64,000 bases of DNA from SIG607 sp045586405 (GCA_045586405.1 JAZNAG010000087.1:39478-103477), one strand, 5' to 3'. Positions 16,638 through 26,356 are shown, counted from the first letter of the stretch. Numbers and translations are program-made. The notes: generated from the letters alone by a model not told the origin.

Positions 16638-17354
16638 TTATACGTTATAGGTTCTTCTGCCGTAAAGCAGAGTACCTATTCGAACCTCTGTAGCACCGCA
16701 ACGAATTGCGCACTCATAGTCATCGGACATTCCCATAGATAAGATATCCATATATACATTATCTATTTTTTTGTCCCTTATGTCAATAAACAGTTGATGC
16801 ATTTTTAAAAAATATTCACGATTTTTACTTTCATCGGTACAAACAGGCGGAATAGCCATAAGTCCTTTTATCCTTATTCCACCTATATTTGAAATATTTT
16901 GAATATTTTCCAAAATCTCATCATACAAAAAGCCCGATTTACTTTCTTCGTTCCCAATATTTACTTCAAGCAAAATATCGGTAATGGTATTTATTTTTTC
17001 ACTTTGCTTTCCTATCATAGCGGCAAGCTTTAAGCTGTCTACCGATTCAATAAGTGAAACTCTGCCAACAACATCCTTTACCTTATTGGTCTGCAGATGA
17101 CCGATAAAATGCTTTGTCACATTCTTGCTTACTTCATTTTCTTTAGAAATAAGTTCTTGTACTCTGTTATCACCTATCACCTTAATGCCCTTGTCAATAG
17201 AGTAATTTATAAGCCCAGGTGAAACGGTTTTAACGGCAGCAAGTAAAGTGATATCTTCGGGATTTCTGCCGCTAAATTTTGCAGCAGCCGCTATTTTTTC
17301 TTTAATTTCACTGTAATTTTCGTCAAAAACCTCAGTCAATGATTTTTCCTTCAT
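16638..17354 (-). CDS. yggS: PLP homeostasis protein, YggS/YlmE family
   Basis: A 238-residue fold-III PLP protein. LLAAVKTVSP carries the PLP lysine, then IGDNRVQEL, HFIGHLQTNKVKDVV, LLEVNIGNEESKSGF, GLMAIPP and LSMGMSDDYECAIRCGATEVRIGTLLYG. The family controls PLP supply and amino acid pools and has no known catalytic reaction. The ATG at 17354 (MKEKSLTEV) is supported by GGGAAGGAA nearby upstream; the longer in-frame start at 17417 lies within the preceding gene. It overlaps the HlyD-like gene by 23 bases. Confidence 0.93.
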   Translation of the reverse strand: MKEKSLTEVFDENYSEIKEKIAAAAKFSGRNPEDITLLAAVKTVSPGLINYSIDKGIKVIGDNRVQELISKENEVSKNVTKHFIGHLQTNKVKDVVGRVSLIESVDSLKLAAMIGKQSEKINTITDILLEVNIGNEESKSGFLYDEILENIQNISNIGGIRIKGLMAIPPVCTDESKNREYFLKMHQLFIDIRDKKIDNVYMDILSMGMSDDYECAIRCGATEVRIGTLLYGRRTYNV

Positions 17355-18543
17355 ACAAATTCCTTCCCTTGACAACAACTTTATCGTGAAGTCGCAGTGA
17401 TGTATTGTCAGTTGCAAGTGATTTTTCGCAGATTACATAATCCTCTGTCTGATAAAGCACACGCACCTTAACAAACTTAAGTTCCATACCCGAAACAATA
17501 TATACACCGGTTTGACCGTTGTTTACTCTAAGTGCGCCGCGCTCTATTCTAAGCCCCTCATACTCACCGCTTATAATCATCATAGAGCCCGTACGCATGG
17601 TTGCCAGTTCAGAATTCATTTCTTGACAAGAAAAAAGCAGTACAGCTCTTTCTCTGTCCTCCGATAAATTCACAGCCGCAACAGTAACGTTGATATAAGG
17701 ATTACTCTTTAACAGAGTTTTGATTTTCACGCTATCCCCTGCTTTATACGCAAGAGACTGGTCTGCCGTAACAACCGCCGCAATATACCAGGTATAGTCA
17801 GAAACAATTTTTCCTGTTTTCGTTTCACCGTTTACATTTTCAGCGGTTACCTTATCCATAAATTCAGGGGTATAATTTTCAAGGTTTTCGGTAGTAAGGA
17901 CATTTTCATAACCGTCAACCTGAGATATAAAGAAGCCCGAAGACTCTGCCGTTACTTTACTTACCGGCTCTGAAAGTGATGTTTCAAGTGAAGAAAGCTC
18001 ACCTTTAAGAGAATTAAGCTGTTCGGTAAAATCAGCAGTATTTCCTATTACCATTTCTTTTCTGTTCATCATAGTAAGCAAATCATCGCTTTGATTTCGT
18101 GCTTCTTTAAAATTACCGCTTGAACACAGAAACAGAATATTACCAAGCTTGTCATTTATCTTACTATTCAGCAGATTTATATCCACAGCCGCAAGGTCAT
18201 TGTAGCTCTGAATAGTTTCAATATTTGAAATTTTGTCTTTAAGTTCTTCTATACGGTTTACGGCAAGTGAATCCGCTTCGTTTGTATAAATATCGGCAAT
18301 TACACCGTCTTTTGCTATTCTCTCACCATCGTTTACCTTTAAATGCACAACACCGCCAGTAATACGGTCAATTGTTTTTTCATTTCTTATTATCATACCG
18401 GTAAAAGAAATGCCCTCTGTTTCCGTAATGTGCTGTGCAGCATTTGTAGTAATGGGGGTATAAAAGGATGAATATATCTGATAGAGCAAGAAAAATGCCA
18501 ACACTACTATAAGGGTTATTCTTGTAAAACGACTTTTCAGCAT
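17332..18543 (-). CDS. HlyD-like membrane-anchored adaptor protein
   Basis: A 403-residue protein with one N-terminal transmembrane helix (about 8-27, TLIVVLAFFLLYQIYSSFY) and an extracytoplasmic part: a biotinyl-lipoyl-like half motif (GGVVHLKVNDGERIAKDGVIADIYT, residues about 63-88), a coiled coil to about 200, the second half (ESSGFFISQVDGYENVL), and beta-rich domains. This is the membrane-fusion-protein layout, yet no ABC transporter lies beside it. Such proteins recur next to yggS/sepF in clostridia, so a wall or division role is an inference. Starts one base after miaA ends. Confidence 0.75.
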   Translation of the reverse strand: MLKSRFTRITLIVVLAFFLLYQIYSSFYTPITTNAAQHITETEGISFTGMIIRNEKTIDRITGGVVHLKVNDGERIAKDGVIADIYTNEADSLAVNRIEELKDKISNIETIQSYNDLAAVDINLLNSKINDKLGNILFLCSSGNFKEARNQSDDLLTMMNRKEMVIGNTADFTEQLNSLKGELSSLETSLSEPVSKVTAESSGFFISQVDGYENVLTTENLENYTPEFMDKVTAENVNGETKTGKIVSDYTWYIAAVVTADQSLAYKAGDSVKIKTLLKSNPYINVTVAAVNLSEDRERAVLLFSCQEMNSELATMRTGSMMIISGEYEGLRIERGALRVNNGQTGVYIVSGMELKFVKVRVLYQTEDYVICEKSLATDNTSLRLHDKVVVKGRNLYEGKIID

Positions 18544-19476
18544 TTATTTCATCCTTTCTTCTATAATTTCAAAAGCCCTGTTTAAAACGTTCTCTTTATC
18601 TGCATAAATCCAATTTATACGGGAGTCTCTTCTAAACCAGGTCAGCTGTCTTTTAGCATATCGACGGGTTTCACGCTTTAAGGTTTCAACAGCACTGTCT
18701 AAAGAAATTTCTCCGTTAAAATAAGGTATAAACTCTTTATGACCTATTGCCTGAGCCGCAGTAACGCCTTTACTGCCTGCCGTTTTTGCCTCTTCTAAAA
18801 GACCGTTTTCAAGCATTAAATCTACACGTTTATTTATACGCTCATAAAGTTTTTCTCTGTCCTCATAGGTAATGCCTATCATAAGCGGATCATAGGGGCT
18901 GTCGTTTTGTTTTGACAGTTTATTCTGCTCTGTTATTGTATTACCCGTCGACCTATAAACCTCAAAAGCTCTGACAATTCGTCTACGGTCCCCCACCGAC
19001 AGTTTTTCGGCTGTTTCTTTATCAATTTCATAAAGTCTTTTAAGCATTGTTTCGGCGCCGAGCCTATCAAACTCTTCTTCTATAGCTTGTCTTAAATTCA
19101 AGTCTGTTTTCTGGTCGCTGAACTTAATGCCGTCTATAAGACTGTTAATATAAAGTCCCGTTCCGCCTGCTATTATGGGAACTTTTCCTTTAGCGTAAAC
19201 CTGGGCTATTTTTTCACCTGCCAAGCTTACATAATCGGCAACAGAAAATTTTTCACTGGGGTTTAAAAACTCAACAAGGTGATGAACGGCGCTTTGTTTT
19301 TCGATATCGCTTGGTGCTGCAGATGCAATGGGAAAACCCTTATAAATCTGCATAGAGTCAGCCGAAATTATTTCACCGTTATATTTTTTTGCAATATTGA
19401 TAGCAAGTCCCGTTTTTCCTGAAGCGGTAGGACCTACTACAACAATTACGGGAATCTTAACAAAATTTTCACTCAT
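18544..19476 (-). CDS. miaA: tRNA dimethylallyltransferase
   Basis: A 310-residue MiaA. The P-loop VVGPTASGKTGLAINIA, ISADSMQIYKGF (family D-S-x-Q-x-Y), GGTGLYINSLIDG and VGDRRRIVRAFEVYRSTG are all present, with the tRNA-binding QAIGHKEF and RRYAKRQLTWFRRD at the end. It adds dimethylallyl to A37 of tRNAs reading UNN codons, the substrate of MiaB encoded upstream in the same operon. Overlaps mutL by 4 bases. Confidence 0.96.
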   Translation of the reverse strand: MSENFVKIPVIVVVGPTASGKTGLAINIAKKYNGEIISADSMQIYKGFPIASAAPSDIEKQSAVHHLVEFLNPSEKFSVADYVSLAGEKIAQVYAKGKVPIIAGGTGLYINSLIDGIKFSDQKTDLNLRQAIEEEFDRLGAETMLKRLYEIDKETAEKLSVGDRRRIVRAFEVYRSTGNTITEQNKLSKQNDSPYDPLMIGITYEDREKLYERINKRVDLMLENGLLEEAKTAGSKGVTAAQAIGHKEFIPYFNGEISLDSAVETLKRETRRYAKRQLTWFRRDSRINWIYADKENVLNRAFEIIEERMK

Positions 19477-21332
19477 TGTATTCTTCCAAACTGCTTTTCA
19501 AGTTCGCGTTTTTTTATTTCAAAAGCTACCGGTCTGCCGTGAGGACAGTAGAAAATATCATCTCTTGTTAAAACTTCACGGGCAAGTCTTATCATTTCAG
19601 CCTCGCTTGTTTTATATCCCGCCTTAATTGCAGCTTTGCAAGACACGGTATGATAAATATTTTCAAGTTTTTCTATTTCTACGCCGCCGCACTGTGCAAG
19701 GTTTTCAGCAACCTCATAAAACAGTCCCGAAACGTCCTCACCCGATAAGGCGGCAGGTATACCTCTTACAATTACGGTGTTATTTCCGAAATCATCAACC
19801 TCAAAGCCGCTTTTTTGAAGCAAATCATAAGATTCATTAACTGCGTTATACTGCCCTGCCGACAGTTTTACCGTAACGGGAAGCAGTAATTGCTGACACT
19901 GCGGTTCTTGTGTCTTTTTAAGTTTTTCAAAAAGTATTCTTTCATGAGAAGCATGTTTATCTATAAAGAAAACACTGTCCCCTTTTTCTACGATTATGTA
20001 TGTAGAAAAAGCCTCGCCCACAAATTTTATATCCTCTGCATCTAAAGAAATTTCCTCTTTAGGCTCTTCTTTCTGTATTAAAACTTTTGTCTGTGCTTTT
20101 GGTTTTTCGTCAACAGTTTCTATGGTAACCGGTGCGATTTTTGTTTTAAGCAGTTCTTCATCACTGAATTTATTTTCAAAAACAATATCCGCCTTTGGTG
20201 GCTCTACCCTTACGGGATAATCGTACCACTGTTTATCCTCCGTCTTTTTTTCCACCTTAATGGCAGTTTGTTTATATTCCTCAACCGTCATTCTGTCAAA
20301 AGCCTTGGTTTGTGCAGGTTTTATATTTATCTGCGGACGCTCATCCTTTTCGGTTAAAGCATTTTTTACAGTAAAGTAAACAGCATCAAATATAGCTTTA
20401 TCGTCAGAAAAACGCACCTCTGTTTTAGATGGGTGAACATTAACGTCCACCACCGAAGGATTAACGCTGACATTCAAAACACAGGCAGGAAATTTGCCTA
20501 CCATAACGCTGTTTTTGTACGCCGCTTCAAGTGCAGATATCATAGTGCCGTTACGAACAAGTCTGCCGTTTAAAAAGAAATACTGACTTGTTCTTTTTGG
20601 TCTGCAGTAAATGGGTTTGCAGATAAAACCCTCAACAGTAACAGAATTTAACATGTTTTCTGCGGGGATTAGCGTTGAAAAAAATTCTCTGCCCAAAACA
20701 GAATATATGGCAGAAGAAAGTTTACCATCCCCCGAAGTAGTAATTACATCCTTTTGGTCTTTGGTATAACGAATAGCAATTTCGGGGTGTGAAAGAGCAA
20801 TTTTTTCTATAAGGTCGGTTATTATATTTGCTTCGCTGACGTCTTTTTTAAGAAACTTCATACGCGCAGGCGTGTTATAGAACAAATCTCTCACAATAAC
20901 GGTTGTTCCCTCAGGGCAGCCCGTTTCTTCAAAGGCTTTTTCCTCGCCGCCCTCTATAACGTAACGAGTACCCACAATATCGGCTTCTCTGCGGGTTATA
21001 AGTTCTACCTTTGCCACCGAAGAAATAGCCGCCAGCGCTTCACCGCGGAAGCCTAATGTGTTTATGCCGTCAAGGTCCTCTTCTTTTACGATTTTACTTG
21101 TTGCGTGACGAAGAAAGGCTGTAGGCACCTGCTCTTTTTCGATACCGCAACCGTTATCAGTAACACGCATATAAAGAACACCGCCGCCGCGAATTTCCAC
21201 CGAAATATCGGTAGCGCCTGCGTCAATAGCATTCTCAAGTATTTCTTTAATAACCGAAGCAGGTCTTTCAACCACTTCGCCTGCGGCGATTTTTTCGGCT
21301 ATAAATTTTGGCAAAACATTGATTTGCGGCAT
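19473..21332 (-). CDS. mutL: DNA mismatch repair protein MutL
   Basis: A 619-residue MutL. The N-terminal GHKL ATPase has KEILENAIDAGATDI, DNGCGI, TLGFRGEALAAISSVAKV and the PARMKFLKK loop. The C-terminal dimerisation domain carries the endonuclease motif IDKHASHERILFE and CPHGRPVAFEI, so this is a nicking MutL as in other organisms without MutH. It partners MutS, encoded 12 bases upstream. AGAGGT ribosome site before the ATG. Confidence 0.96.
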   Translation of the reverse strand: MPQINVLPKFIAEKIAAGEVVERPASVIKEILENAIDAGATDISVEIRGGGVLYMRVTDNGCGIEKEQVPTAFLRHATSKIVKEEDLDGINTLGFRGEALAAISSVAKVELITRREADIVGTRYVIEGGEEKAFEETGCPEGTTVIVRDLFYNTPARMKFLKKDVSEANIITDLIEKIALSHPEIAIRYTKDQKDVITTSGDGKLSSAIYSVLGREFFSTLIPAENMLNSVTVEGFICKPIYCRPKRTSQYFFLNGRLVRNGTMISALEAAYKNSVMVGKFPACVLNVSVNPSVVDVNVHPSKTEVRFSDDKAIFDAVYFTVKNALTEKDERPQINIKPAQTKAFDRMTVEEYKQTAIKVEKKTEDKQWYDYPVRVEPPKADIVFENKFSDEELLKTKIAPVTIETVDEKPKAQTKVLIQKEEPKEEISLDAEDIKFVGEAFSTYIIVEKGDSVFFIDKHASHERILFEKLKKTQEPQCQQLLLPVTVKLSAGQYNAVNESYDLLQKSGFEVDDFGNNTVIVRGIPAALSGEDVSGLFYEVAENLAQCGGVEIEKLENIYHTVSCKAAIKAGYKTSEAEMIRLAREVLTRDDIFYCPHGRPVAFEIKKRELEKQFGRIQ

Positions 21333-21344
21333 TTTATATACCTC

Positions 21345-23936
21345 TTATTCCTTTGCTTTATTTGCTAAATCGTAAAGTAATTTCATAGATTCTATAGGTG
21401 TTAATGTGTTAACATCTATAGCTCTCAGTTCGTCAAGAATTTCCTTTGCCTGTTGCATTTCAAGGGGCAACTGAGAAGTATCGTCAACAACCGTGCGATA
21501 GGTCACAACACCCTCTGACTCGGTCTGCTTTAATACCTCTTTGGCGCGGTTTATAACAGAATTTGGAATTCCCGAAAGCTTGGCAACCTCTATACCGTAG
21601 CTTTCGTCAGCACCGCCGGGCACTATACGGCGAAGGAAAATAATATCATCGCCGCGCTTTTTAACGGCTATGTTATAGTTCTTTACGCCGTTTATTTCGT
21701 TTTCCATTTGGGTAAGTTCGTGATAATGGGTTGCAAACAGTGATTTTGCACCTATTTTCTTTTTATCAACCACATATTCAAGCACAGCCTTTGCTATAGA
21801 CATACCGTCAAAGGTGGAAGTGCCTCTGCCGATTTCGTCAAGAATAAGCAAACTTTTACTTGTGGCATTTTTAAGAATTGATGCAACCTCGCTCATTTCT
21901 ACCATAAAGGTCGACTGACCGGAGGATAAATCATCGGAAGCGCCAACACGGGTGAAAATAGCGTCGCATATCGATATATTAGCACTTTGCGCAGGTACAA
22001 AGGAGCCGATCTGAGCCATTAAAACTATAATTGCGACCTGACGCATATAGGTTGATTTACCTGCCATATTAGGACCTGTAATAATGGCACAGCGGTCATC
22101 ACCGCCATTAAGATAAGTATCATTAGACACAAAGGGCGTACTCGTTAGTTTTTCTACCACAGGGTGTCTGCCCGCTTTAATAAGTATCGTGCCGTCGTCA
22201 CTTACACGGGGACGGCAGTAGTTATTTTCAACCGCAACGGTGGCAAAGGAGCGCAGTACATCAAGTCTGGCTACAGCCGCCGCTGTTTTTTGCAGTCTGT
22301 TGGCATTTTCGGCAACCTGTTTTCTGATAGCATCAAAAAGTTCATATTCAAGAGCAACAATTCTGTCTTTTGCGCCAAGAAGCTTGCCTTCAAGTATTTT
22401 AAGTTCTTCGGTGATAAACCTTTCTCCGCCTGTTAAGGTCTGCTTTCTTATATAATCTTCAGGTACAAGGTCAAGGAAAGAATTAGTAACCTCAATATAG
22501 TAACCGAAAACCTTATTATATTTTACTTTAAGATTTTTAATGCCTGTTCTTTCTTTCTCACGAGCCTCTATTTCAGCAAGAACGCCTGTACCGTTGGTCA
22601 TAATATCGCGAAGCGAGTCAACCTCGCTGTTATAGCCGTTCTTTATCATTCCGCCCTCTCTGAGTAGTGCAGGTGGCTCTTCAACAATGGCGTTGTCGAT
22701 AAGAACTTTTATATCGTCAAGATAATCTATATCGCTGTCTGCCTCTTTAATCATTCTGCTTTGAGCATCTTTAACAACATTTTTAAGGGTAGGAACCGCT
22801 TCAAGTGTAGAGCATAAAGCGCGTAAATCTCTCGCGTTAGCCGTGCCGTAAACTATTTTAGACATTATTCTTTCAATGTCTTTTATATGACGAAGAGCCT
22901 CGCCAAGTTCACCTCTCATAATAGTGTCGGTATAAAGCTCTTCAACGGCATTCTGACGGCTGTTGATAAGATTAAAGGTCATAAGAGGCTGTTCTATCCA
23001 GCTCTTTATAAGGCGCTTACCCATAGCCGTATGAGTTTTATCAAGAACCCAAAGCAATGAGCCCTTGCGTGACTTTGTACGCATTGTTTCAACTATTTCA
23101 AGATTTCTGACAGCGTTCATATCAAGGCGCATAAACTGACTGCCGACATAGTATTTTATCTGATTTACCGAGATGTTGCCCGTTATACCCGTTTCATAAA
23201 GATATCTGATAACGGCACCCAGCGCACTTTCTGCCGCTGTGCCCCCTGGAATACCCAGATTTTCAATACTAATCACCTTAAAATGCTTTAAAACGGAAGG
23301 CTCACTAACCTGAATATCAAATTCTTCAGGCTGTCTTCTTGTGATAACACCATCAAATTTTTCTTTTACAAGGCTAAGAACCTTATCATTTTCAAAATCA
23401 GAAACAAGCAGAAGCTCTTTCGGAGAAAATCTGCCAAGCTCGTCTAAAATAAGGGAAGCTATTTCCTGACCTGAAATTTCGGTAAGATAAGCTTCACCGG
23501 TAGAAGCATCGGTAAAGCATATACCAGCCGCGCCGTCAATTAAAGAAACAGCGCAAAGGAAGTTGTTTTTACCCTCGTCAAGCATACTGTCTTCAATAAC
23601 GGTACCGGGGGTAATTATTCTTATTATATCTCTTTTAACAAGGCCTTTTGCGGTAGCAGGGTCTTCAACCTGCTCACAAATAGCCACTTTATAGCCCTTT
23701 TCAACAAGGCGTTGAATATATGTTTCGCAGGCGTGAAAAGGAACGCCGCACATTGGCGCACGCTCAGACAGACCGCAATCCTTTCCCGTAAGCACAAGGT
23801 CAAGTTCATTTGACACATTTTCGGCGTCTTCGAAAAACATTTCGTAAAAGTCGCCCACTCTGAAAAAGATAATACAGTCTTTATTATTTTCTTTAATTTC
23901 AAGATACTGTCGCATCATTGGCGATAGCTCTGCCAT
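21345..23936 (-). CDS. mutS: DNA mismatch repair protein MutS
   Basis: An 863-residue MutS1. Mismatch-contact motif FFRVGDFYEMFFEDA near residue 25-39, connector, core and clamp domains, then the ABC-type ATPase with GPNMAGKSTYMRQ (Walker A, about 610), DDLSSGQSTFMVEM, ILDEIGRGTSTFDG (Walker B) and ATHYHELT. Full length, with the C-terminal helix-turn-helix and tail. It recognises mispairs and recruits MutL. GGTAGGTG ribosome site. Confidence 0.97.
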   Translation of the reverse strand: MAELSPMMRQYLEIKENNKDCIIFFRVGDFYEMFFEDAENVSNELDLVLTGKDCGLSERAPMCGVPFHACETYIQRLVEKGYKVAICEQVEDPATAKGLVKRDIIRIITPGTVIEDSMLDEGKNNFLCAVSLIDGAAGICFTDASTGEAYLTEISGQEIASLILDELGRFSPKELLLVSDFENDKVLSLVKEKFDGVITRRQPEEFDIQVSEPSVLKHFKVISIENLGIPGGTAAESALGAVIRYLYETGITGNISVNQIKYYVGSQFMRLDMNAVRNLEIVETMRTKSRKGSLLWVLDKTHTAMGKRLIKSWIEQPLMTFNLINSRQNAVEELYTDTIMRGELGEALRHIKDIERIMSKIVYGTANARDLRALCSTLEAVPTLKNVVKDAQSRMIKEADSDIDYLDDIKVLIDNAIVEEPPALLREGGMIKNGYNSEVDSLRDIMTNGTGVLAEIEAREKERTGIKNLKVKYNKVFGYYIEVTNSFLDLVPEDYIRKQTLTGGERFITEELKILEGKLLGAKDRIVALEYELFDAIRKQVAENANRLQKTAAAVARLDVLRSFATVAVENNYCRPRVSDDGTILIKAGRHPVVEKLTSTPFVSNDTYLNGGDDRCAIITGPNMAGKSTYMRQVAIIVLMAQIGSFVPAQSANISICDAIFTRVGASDDLSSGQSTFMVEMSEVASILKNATSKSLLILDEIGRGTSTFDGMSIAKAVLEYVVDKKKIGAKSLFATHYHELTQMENEINGVKNYNIAVKKRGDDIIFLRRIVPGGADESYGIEVAKLSGIPNSVINRAKEVLKQTESEGVVTYRTVVDDTSQLPLEMQQAKEILDELRAIDVNTLTPIESMKLLYDLANKAKE

Positions 23937-23969
23937 TATTCACACCTACCAAATATACATTTTCAAAAA

Positions 23970-24374
23970 TCAGTGACAGCCCGAACAGGAACTGCAACTA
24001 CCGGTACAACCCTGAGGAGCCTCACAGGTTTCGGGGTCAGCACCCTCAGCGCACATATGCACGATAGCAACGATATCGCTGAGCATTTTATCAACCTTTT
24101 CTTTAGACTCGTTATACGCCTTCATAGTATCGTTTTGCATAATAGAGTCGTATATTTTACGCAGTTCAAGGTTTGCTTCTCTGAACTTTTCTTCGTCTCT
24201 GTTTTCTTCACTGCCGATACGTTCAACGTTCATTCTTGCAATATTAAACTCACCTACAAGATTCTGTACCGTTTCGTCTTTATCAAGAGCTAATTTATAC
24301 TTAGCGTATTCAATAAATCTTTCATCCTCTTGCAAAGCTTTTCCTAAATTTCTTGTTGCTGTTAATACATCCAT
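23970..24374 (-). CDS. ylbF: YlbF/YmcA-family protein with Cys-rich tail
   Basis: A 134-residue helical YlbF-family protein: residues 1-105 have the family layout (LGKALQEDERFIEYAKYKLALDKDETVQ, LVGEFNIARM, REANLELRKIYDSIMQND). The last 25 residues hold six Cys and an end His (CEAPQGCTGSCSSCSGCH). In B. subtilis YlbF with YmcA and YaaT forms the Ric complex that binds Fe-S clusters and affects RNase Y-dependent mRNA maturation, sporulation and competence. Metal binding by this tail is my inference. Adjacent to miaB, itself an Fe-S enzyme. Confidence 0.85.
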   Translation of the reverse strand: MDVLTATRNLGKALQEDERFIEYAKYKLALDKDETVQNLVGEFNIARMNVERIGSEENRDEEKFREANLELRKIYDSIMQNDTMKAYNESKEKVDKMLSDIVAIVHMCAEGADPETCEAPQGCTGSCSSCSGCH

Positions 24375-24386
24375 TTTTATTTCTCC

Positions 24387-25775
24387 TTATACAACAATGC
24401 CTTCAAGCACGGTTGTCAGTTTATCAATTTTTACCTTTATGAATTTGCCCAGATCATCTTCAGTACCGTCAAACTCAACAACGGCGGTACCGTTTGTATG
24501 ACCTGCCATTTTTCCTTCTGCCCTGCCGTAATCGTCACAAAGTACCTCTACCGTTTTGCCAACATAAGAGGCGGTGATTTTATTGCCGATTTCTTCTTGA
24601 GCGCAAAGCAGTTCGTCAAACCACTTGCCTTTTTCCTCTCGGCTTATTGGATCGTCCATTTCTGCCGCAGGGGTATTGTTACGCGGCGAATAGATAAAGG
24701 TGAAAAGTGAAGAAAATTCCACTTCTTTTATCAATGACAGAGTCTGACAAAAATCTTCATAGGTTTCACCCGGAAAGCCGACGATTATATCACTTGTAAG
24801 TGATATGCCAGGCATTCTTTCTTTTGCCGCTTTTATTAAAGACAAATACTTTTCTCTTGTGTATTTTCGGTTCATAAGAGAAAGTATGCGGTCACTTCCG
24901 CTTTGGAAAGGAAGATGCAAATGACGGCTTACCTTTTCACATTCCTTCATAGTATCAAGAAGTTCTATAGTGCAGTCTTTAGGGTGAGAGGTCATAAAGC
25001 GAATACGAAAATCACCCTCAATAGCATTTATTTTTCTGAGCAGCTGTGAGAAGTTCATATTAAAATCACAACCCGCACCGTAAGAGTTAACATTTTGGCC
25101 TAAAAGTGTTATGTCTTTATAGCCCTTTTCTATAAGTGACTTTGCCTCGCTTATAATTTCGTCAGGGTGGCGGGAACGCTCTCTGCCCCTTACATACGGA
25201 ACGATACAATAACTGCAAAAATTATTACAACCGTACATAATAGGAAGCCAAGCCTTAAAATCACCGTCACGGTGAACGGGTATATTTTCGATTATTGCCT
25301 TACCGTCAGGGTTTTCAAAAATTCTTGCCGAGCCGTTTAAACGCTTATATAAAAATTCGGGCAATCTGTACTGAACATGCGTACCGAAAACTATATCAAC
25401 ATAAGGGTAGCTTTTTTTGATTTTTTCTTTTACCGTATCCTGCTGAGCCATACAGCCGCAAACGGCAATTATCATATTCTTATTATTTTTCTTAAGCCGC
25501 TTTGTCGTGCCGATATTTCCAAATACTCTGTCTTCAGCATGTCCGCGCACAGCACAGGTATTAAAAAGCACCAAATCGGCATCTTCAATATCATCACTAA
25601 GAGAATACCCCATACCCGACAGCATACCCTTCATACGTTCAGAATCACTAACATTCTGCTGACAGCCATAGGTCATTATACAGGCTTTCGGTGTTCTGCC
25701 GTAAACGCTTTTTAGTATGGACGGCATACGGGAAATATACCCTTGCTGTTCGGCTACATAATCCTTAACTTCCAA
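24387..25775 (-). CDS. miaB: tRNA-2-methylthio-N6-dimethylallyladenosine synthase
   Basis: A 462-residue methylthiotransferase. The N-terminal UPF0004 domain has the three cluster Cys in MTYGCQQN, FNTCAVR and VCGCMAQQ; the radical SAM domain has YGCNNFCSYCIVPYVRGRERSR; the C-terminal TRAM domain ends in FIKVKIDKL. It methylthiolates i6A37 made by MiaA. The start is a TTG at 25775 with GAGGAG 8 bases upstream; no ATG is available. First gene of the 12-gene minus-strand operon, behind a consensus-like promoter. Confidence 0.95.
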   Translation of the reverse strand: MEVKDYVAEQQGYISRMPSILKSVYGRTPKACIMTYGCQQNVSDSERMKGMLSGMGYSLSDDIEDADLVLFNTCAVRGHAEDRVFGNIGTTKRLKKNNKNMIIAVCGCMAQQDTVKEKIKKSYPYVDIVFGTHVQYRLPEFLYKRLNGSARIFENPDGKAIIENIPVHRDGDFKAWLPIMYGCNNFCSYCIVPYVRGRERSRHPDEIISEAKSLIEKGYKDITLLGQNVNSYGAGCDFNMNFSQLLRKINAIEGDFRIRFMTSHPKDCTIELLDTMKECEKVSRHLHLPFQSGSDRILSLMNRKYTREKYLSLIKAAKERMPGISLTSDIIVGFPGETYEDFCQTLSLIKEVEFSSLFTFIYSPRNNTPAAEMDDPISREEKGKWFDELLCAQEEIGNKITASYVGKTVEVLCDDYGRAEGKMAGHTNGTAVVEFDGTEDDLGKFIKVKIDKLTTVLEGIVV

Positions 25776-25807
25776 GTCACAGACTCCTCATAATAATAAT
25801 TATAATT

Positions 25808-25836
25808 ATTATACTATATATTAAGCAATTATGCAA
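25808..25836 (-). promoter_or_regulatory. Sigma-A promoter for the miaB-ylbF-mutSL-...-HAD operon
   Basis: Minus strand TTGCAT (25831-25836), 17-base spacer, TATAAT (25808-25813), about 33 bases before the miaB TTG start. It is the only clear promoter before about 12.5 kb of closely packed or overlapping genes. Confidence 0.72.
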
Positions 25837-25848
25837 GAATTATTAGCA

Positions 25849-25881
25849 CAAAAAAACAGCGGTCAAGATTACCCTGACCGC
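25849..25881 (-). terminator. Intrinsic terminator after luxS
   Basis: GCGGTCA/TGACCGC 7-bp stem (25881-25875 with 25865-25859), then TGTTTTTTTG on the minus strand, 6 bases past the luxS stop codon. Confidence 0.85.
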
Positions 25882-25887
25882 CTTTAA

Positions 25888-26343
25888 TCAGTATGAAGTT
25901 TTTGCCTCGTTCCAGTCCTTTAAAACAATAAGCATATCTGCCGCTATTTGCTTTGCCCCCATTAAATTATGCTCTTTATAATTTCCACATTCTATAGGGT
26001 CAGTACCGGGTATTTTGCCTTCAAAATCAGCAATAAATTCAAAGGCCTCTTTAATCATTTTTATGGTGTCACTTGTGCTTACCTTATCCCGCATAAGCAG
26101 ATAAAACCCTGTTCTGCAGCCCATTGGGCCAACATAAATAACGCTGTCTTTAAACTGACTGTTTCTGGAATATGTGGCAAAAAGATGCTCAAAGGTGTGC
26201 ATTGCCCCATTTTCAAGATAATCGCCGCCGTTTGGCTTTTTCATTCGTATATCATAGGTTATCACGTCACCGTCAATACGGGATACATACATACCCTTTT
26301 GGAGTGTGTTGTGATTAACCGTAAAACTTGCTATTTTTTCCAT
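25888..26343 (-). CDS. luxS: S-ribosylhomocysteine lyase (AI-2 synthase) LuxS
   Basis: A 151-residue LuxS of normal length. The metal site is HTFEHLFAT (His49, Glu52, His53) plus Cys119 in DPIECGNYKEHNL; the catalytic Cys is in GPMGCRTGFY (Cys76). It splits S-ribosylhomocysteine to homocysteine and DPD, the AI-2 precursor. MtnN at 5302-5976 supplies its substrate. It lies 13 bases after cysK, so sulfur recovered as homocysteine and new cysteine synthesis are probably co-expressed. AAGGGG ribosome site. Confidence 0.97.
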   Translation of the reverse strand: MEKIASFTVNHNTLQKGMYVSRIDGDVITYDIRMKKPNGGDYLENGAMHTFEHLFATYSRNSQFKDSVIYVGPMGCRTGFYLLMRDKVSTSDTIKMIKEAFEFIADFEGKIPGTDPIECGNYKEHNLMGAKQIAADMLIVLKDWNEAKTSY

Positions 26344-26356
26344 AAAATACCCCTTA

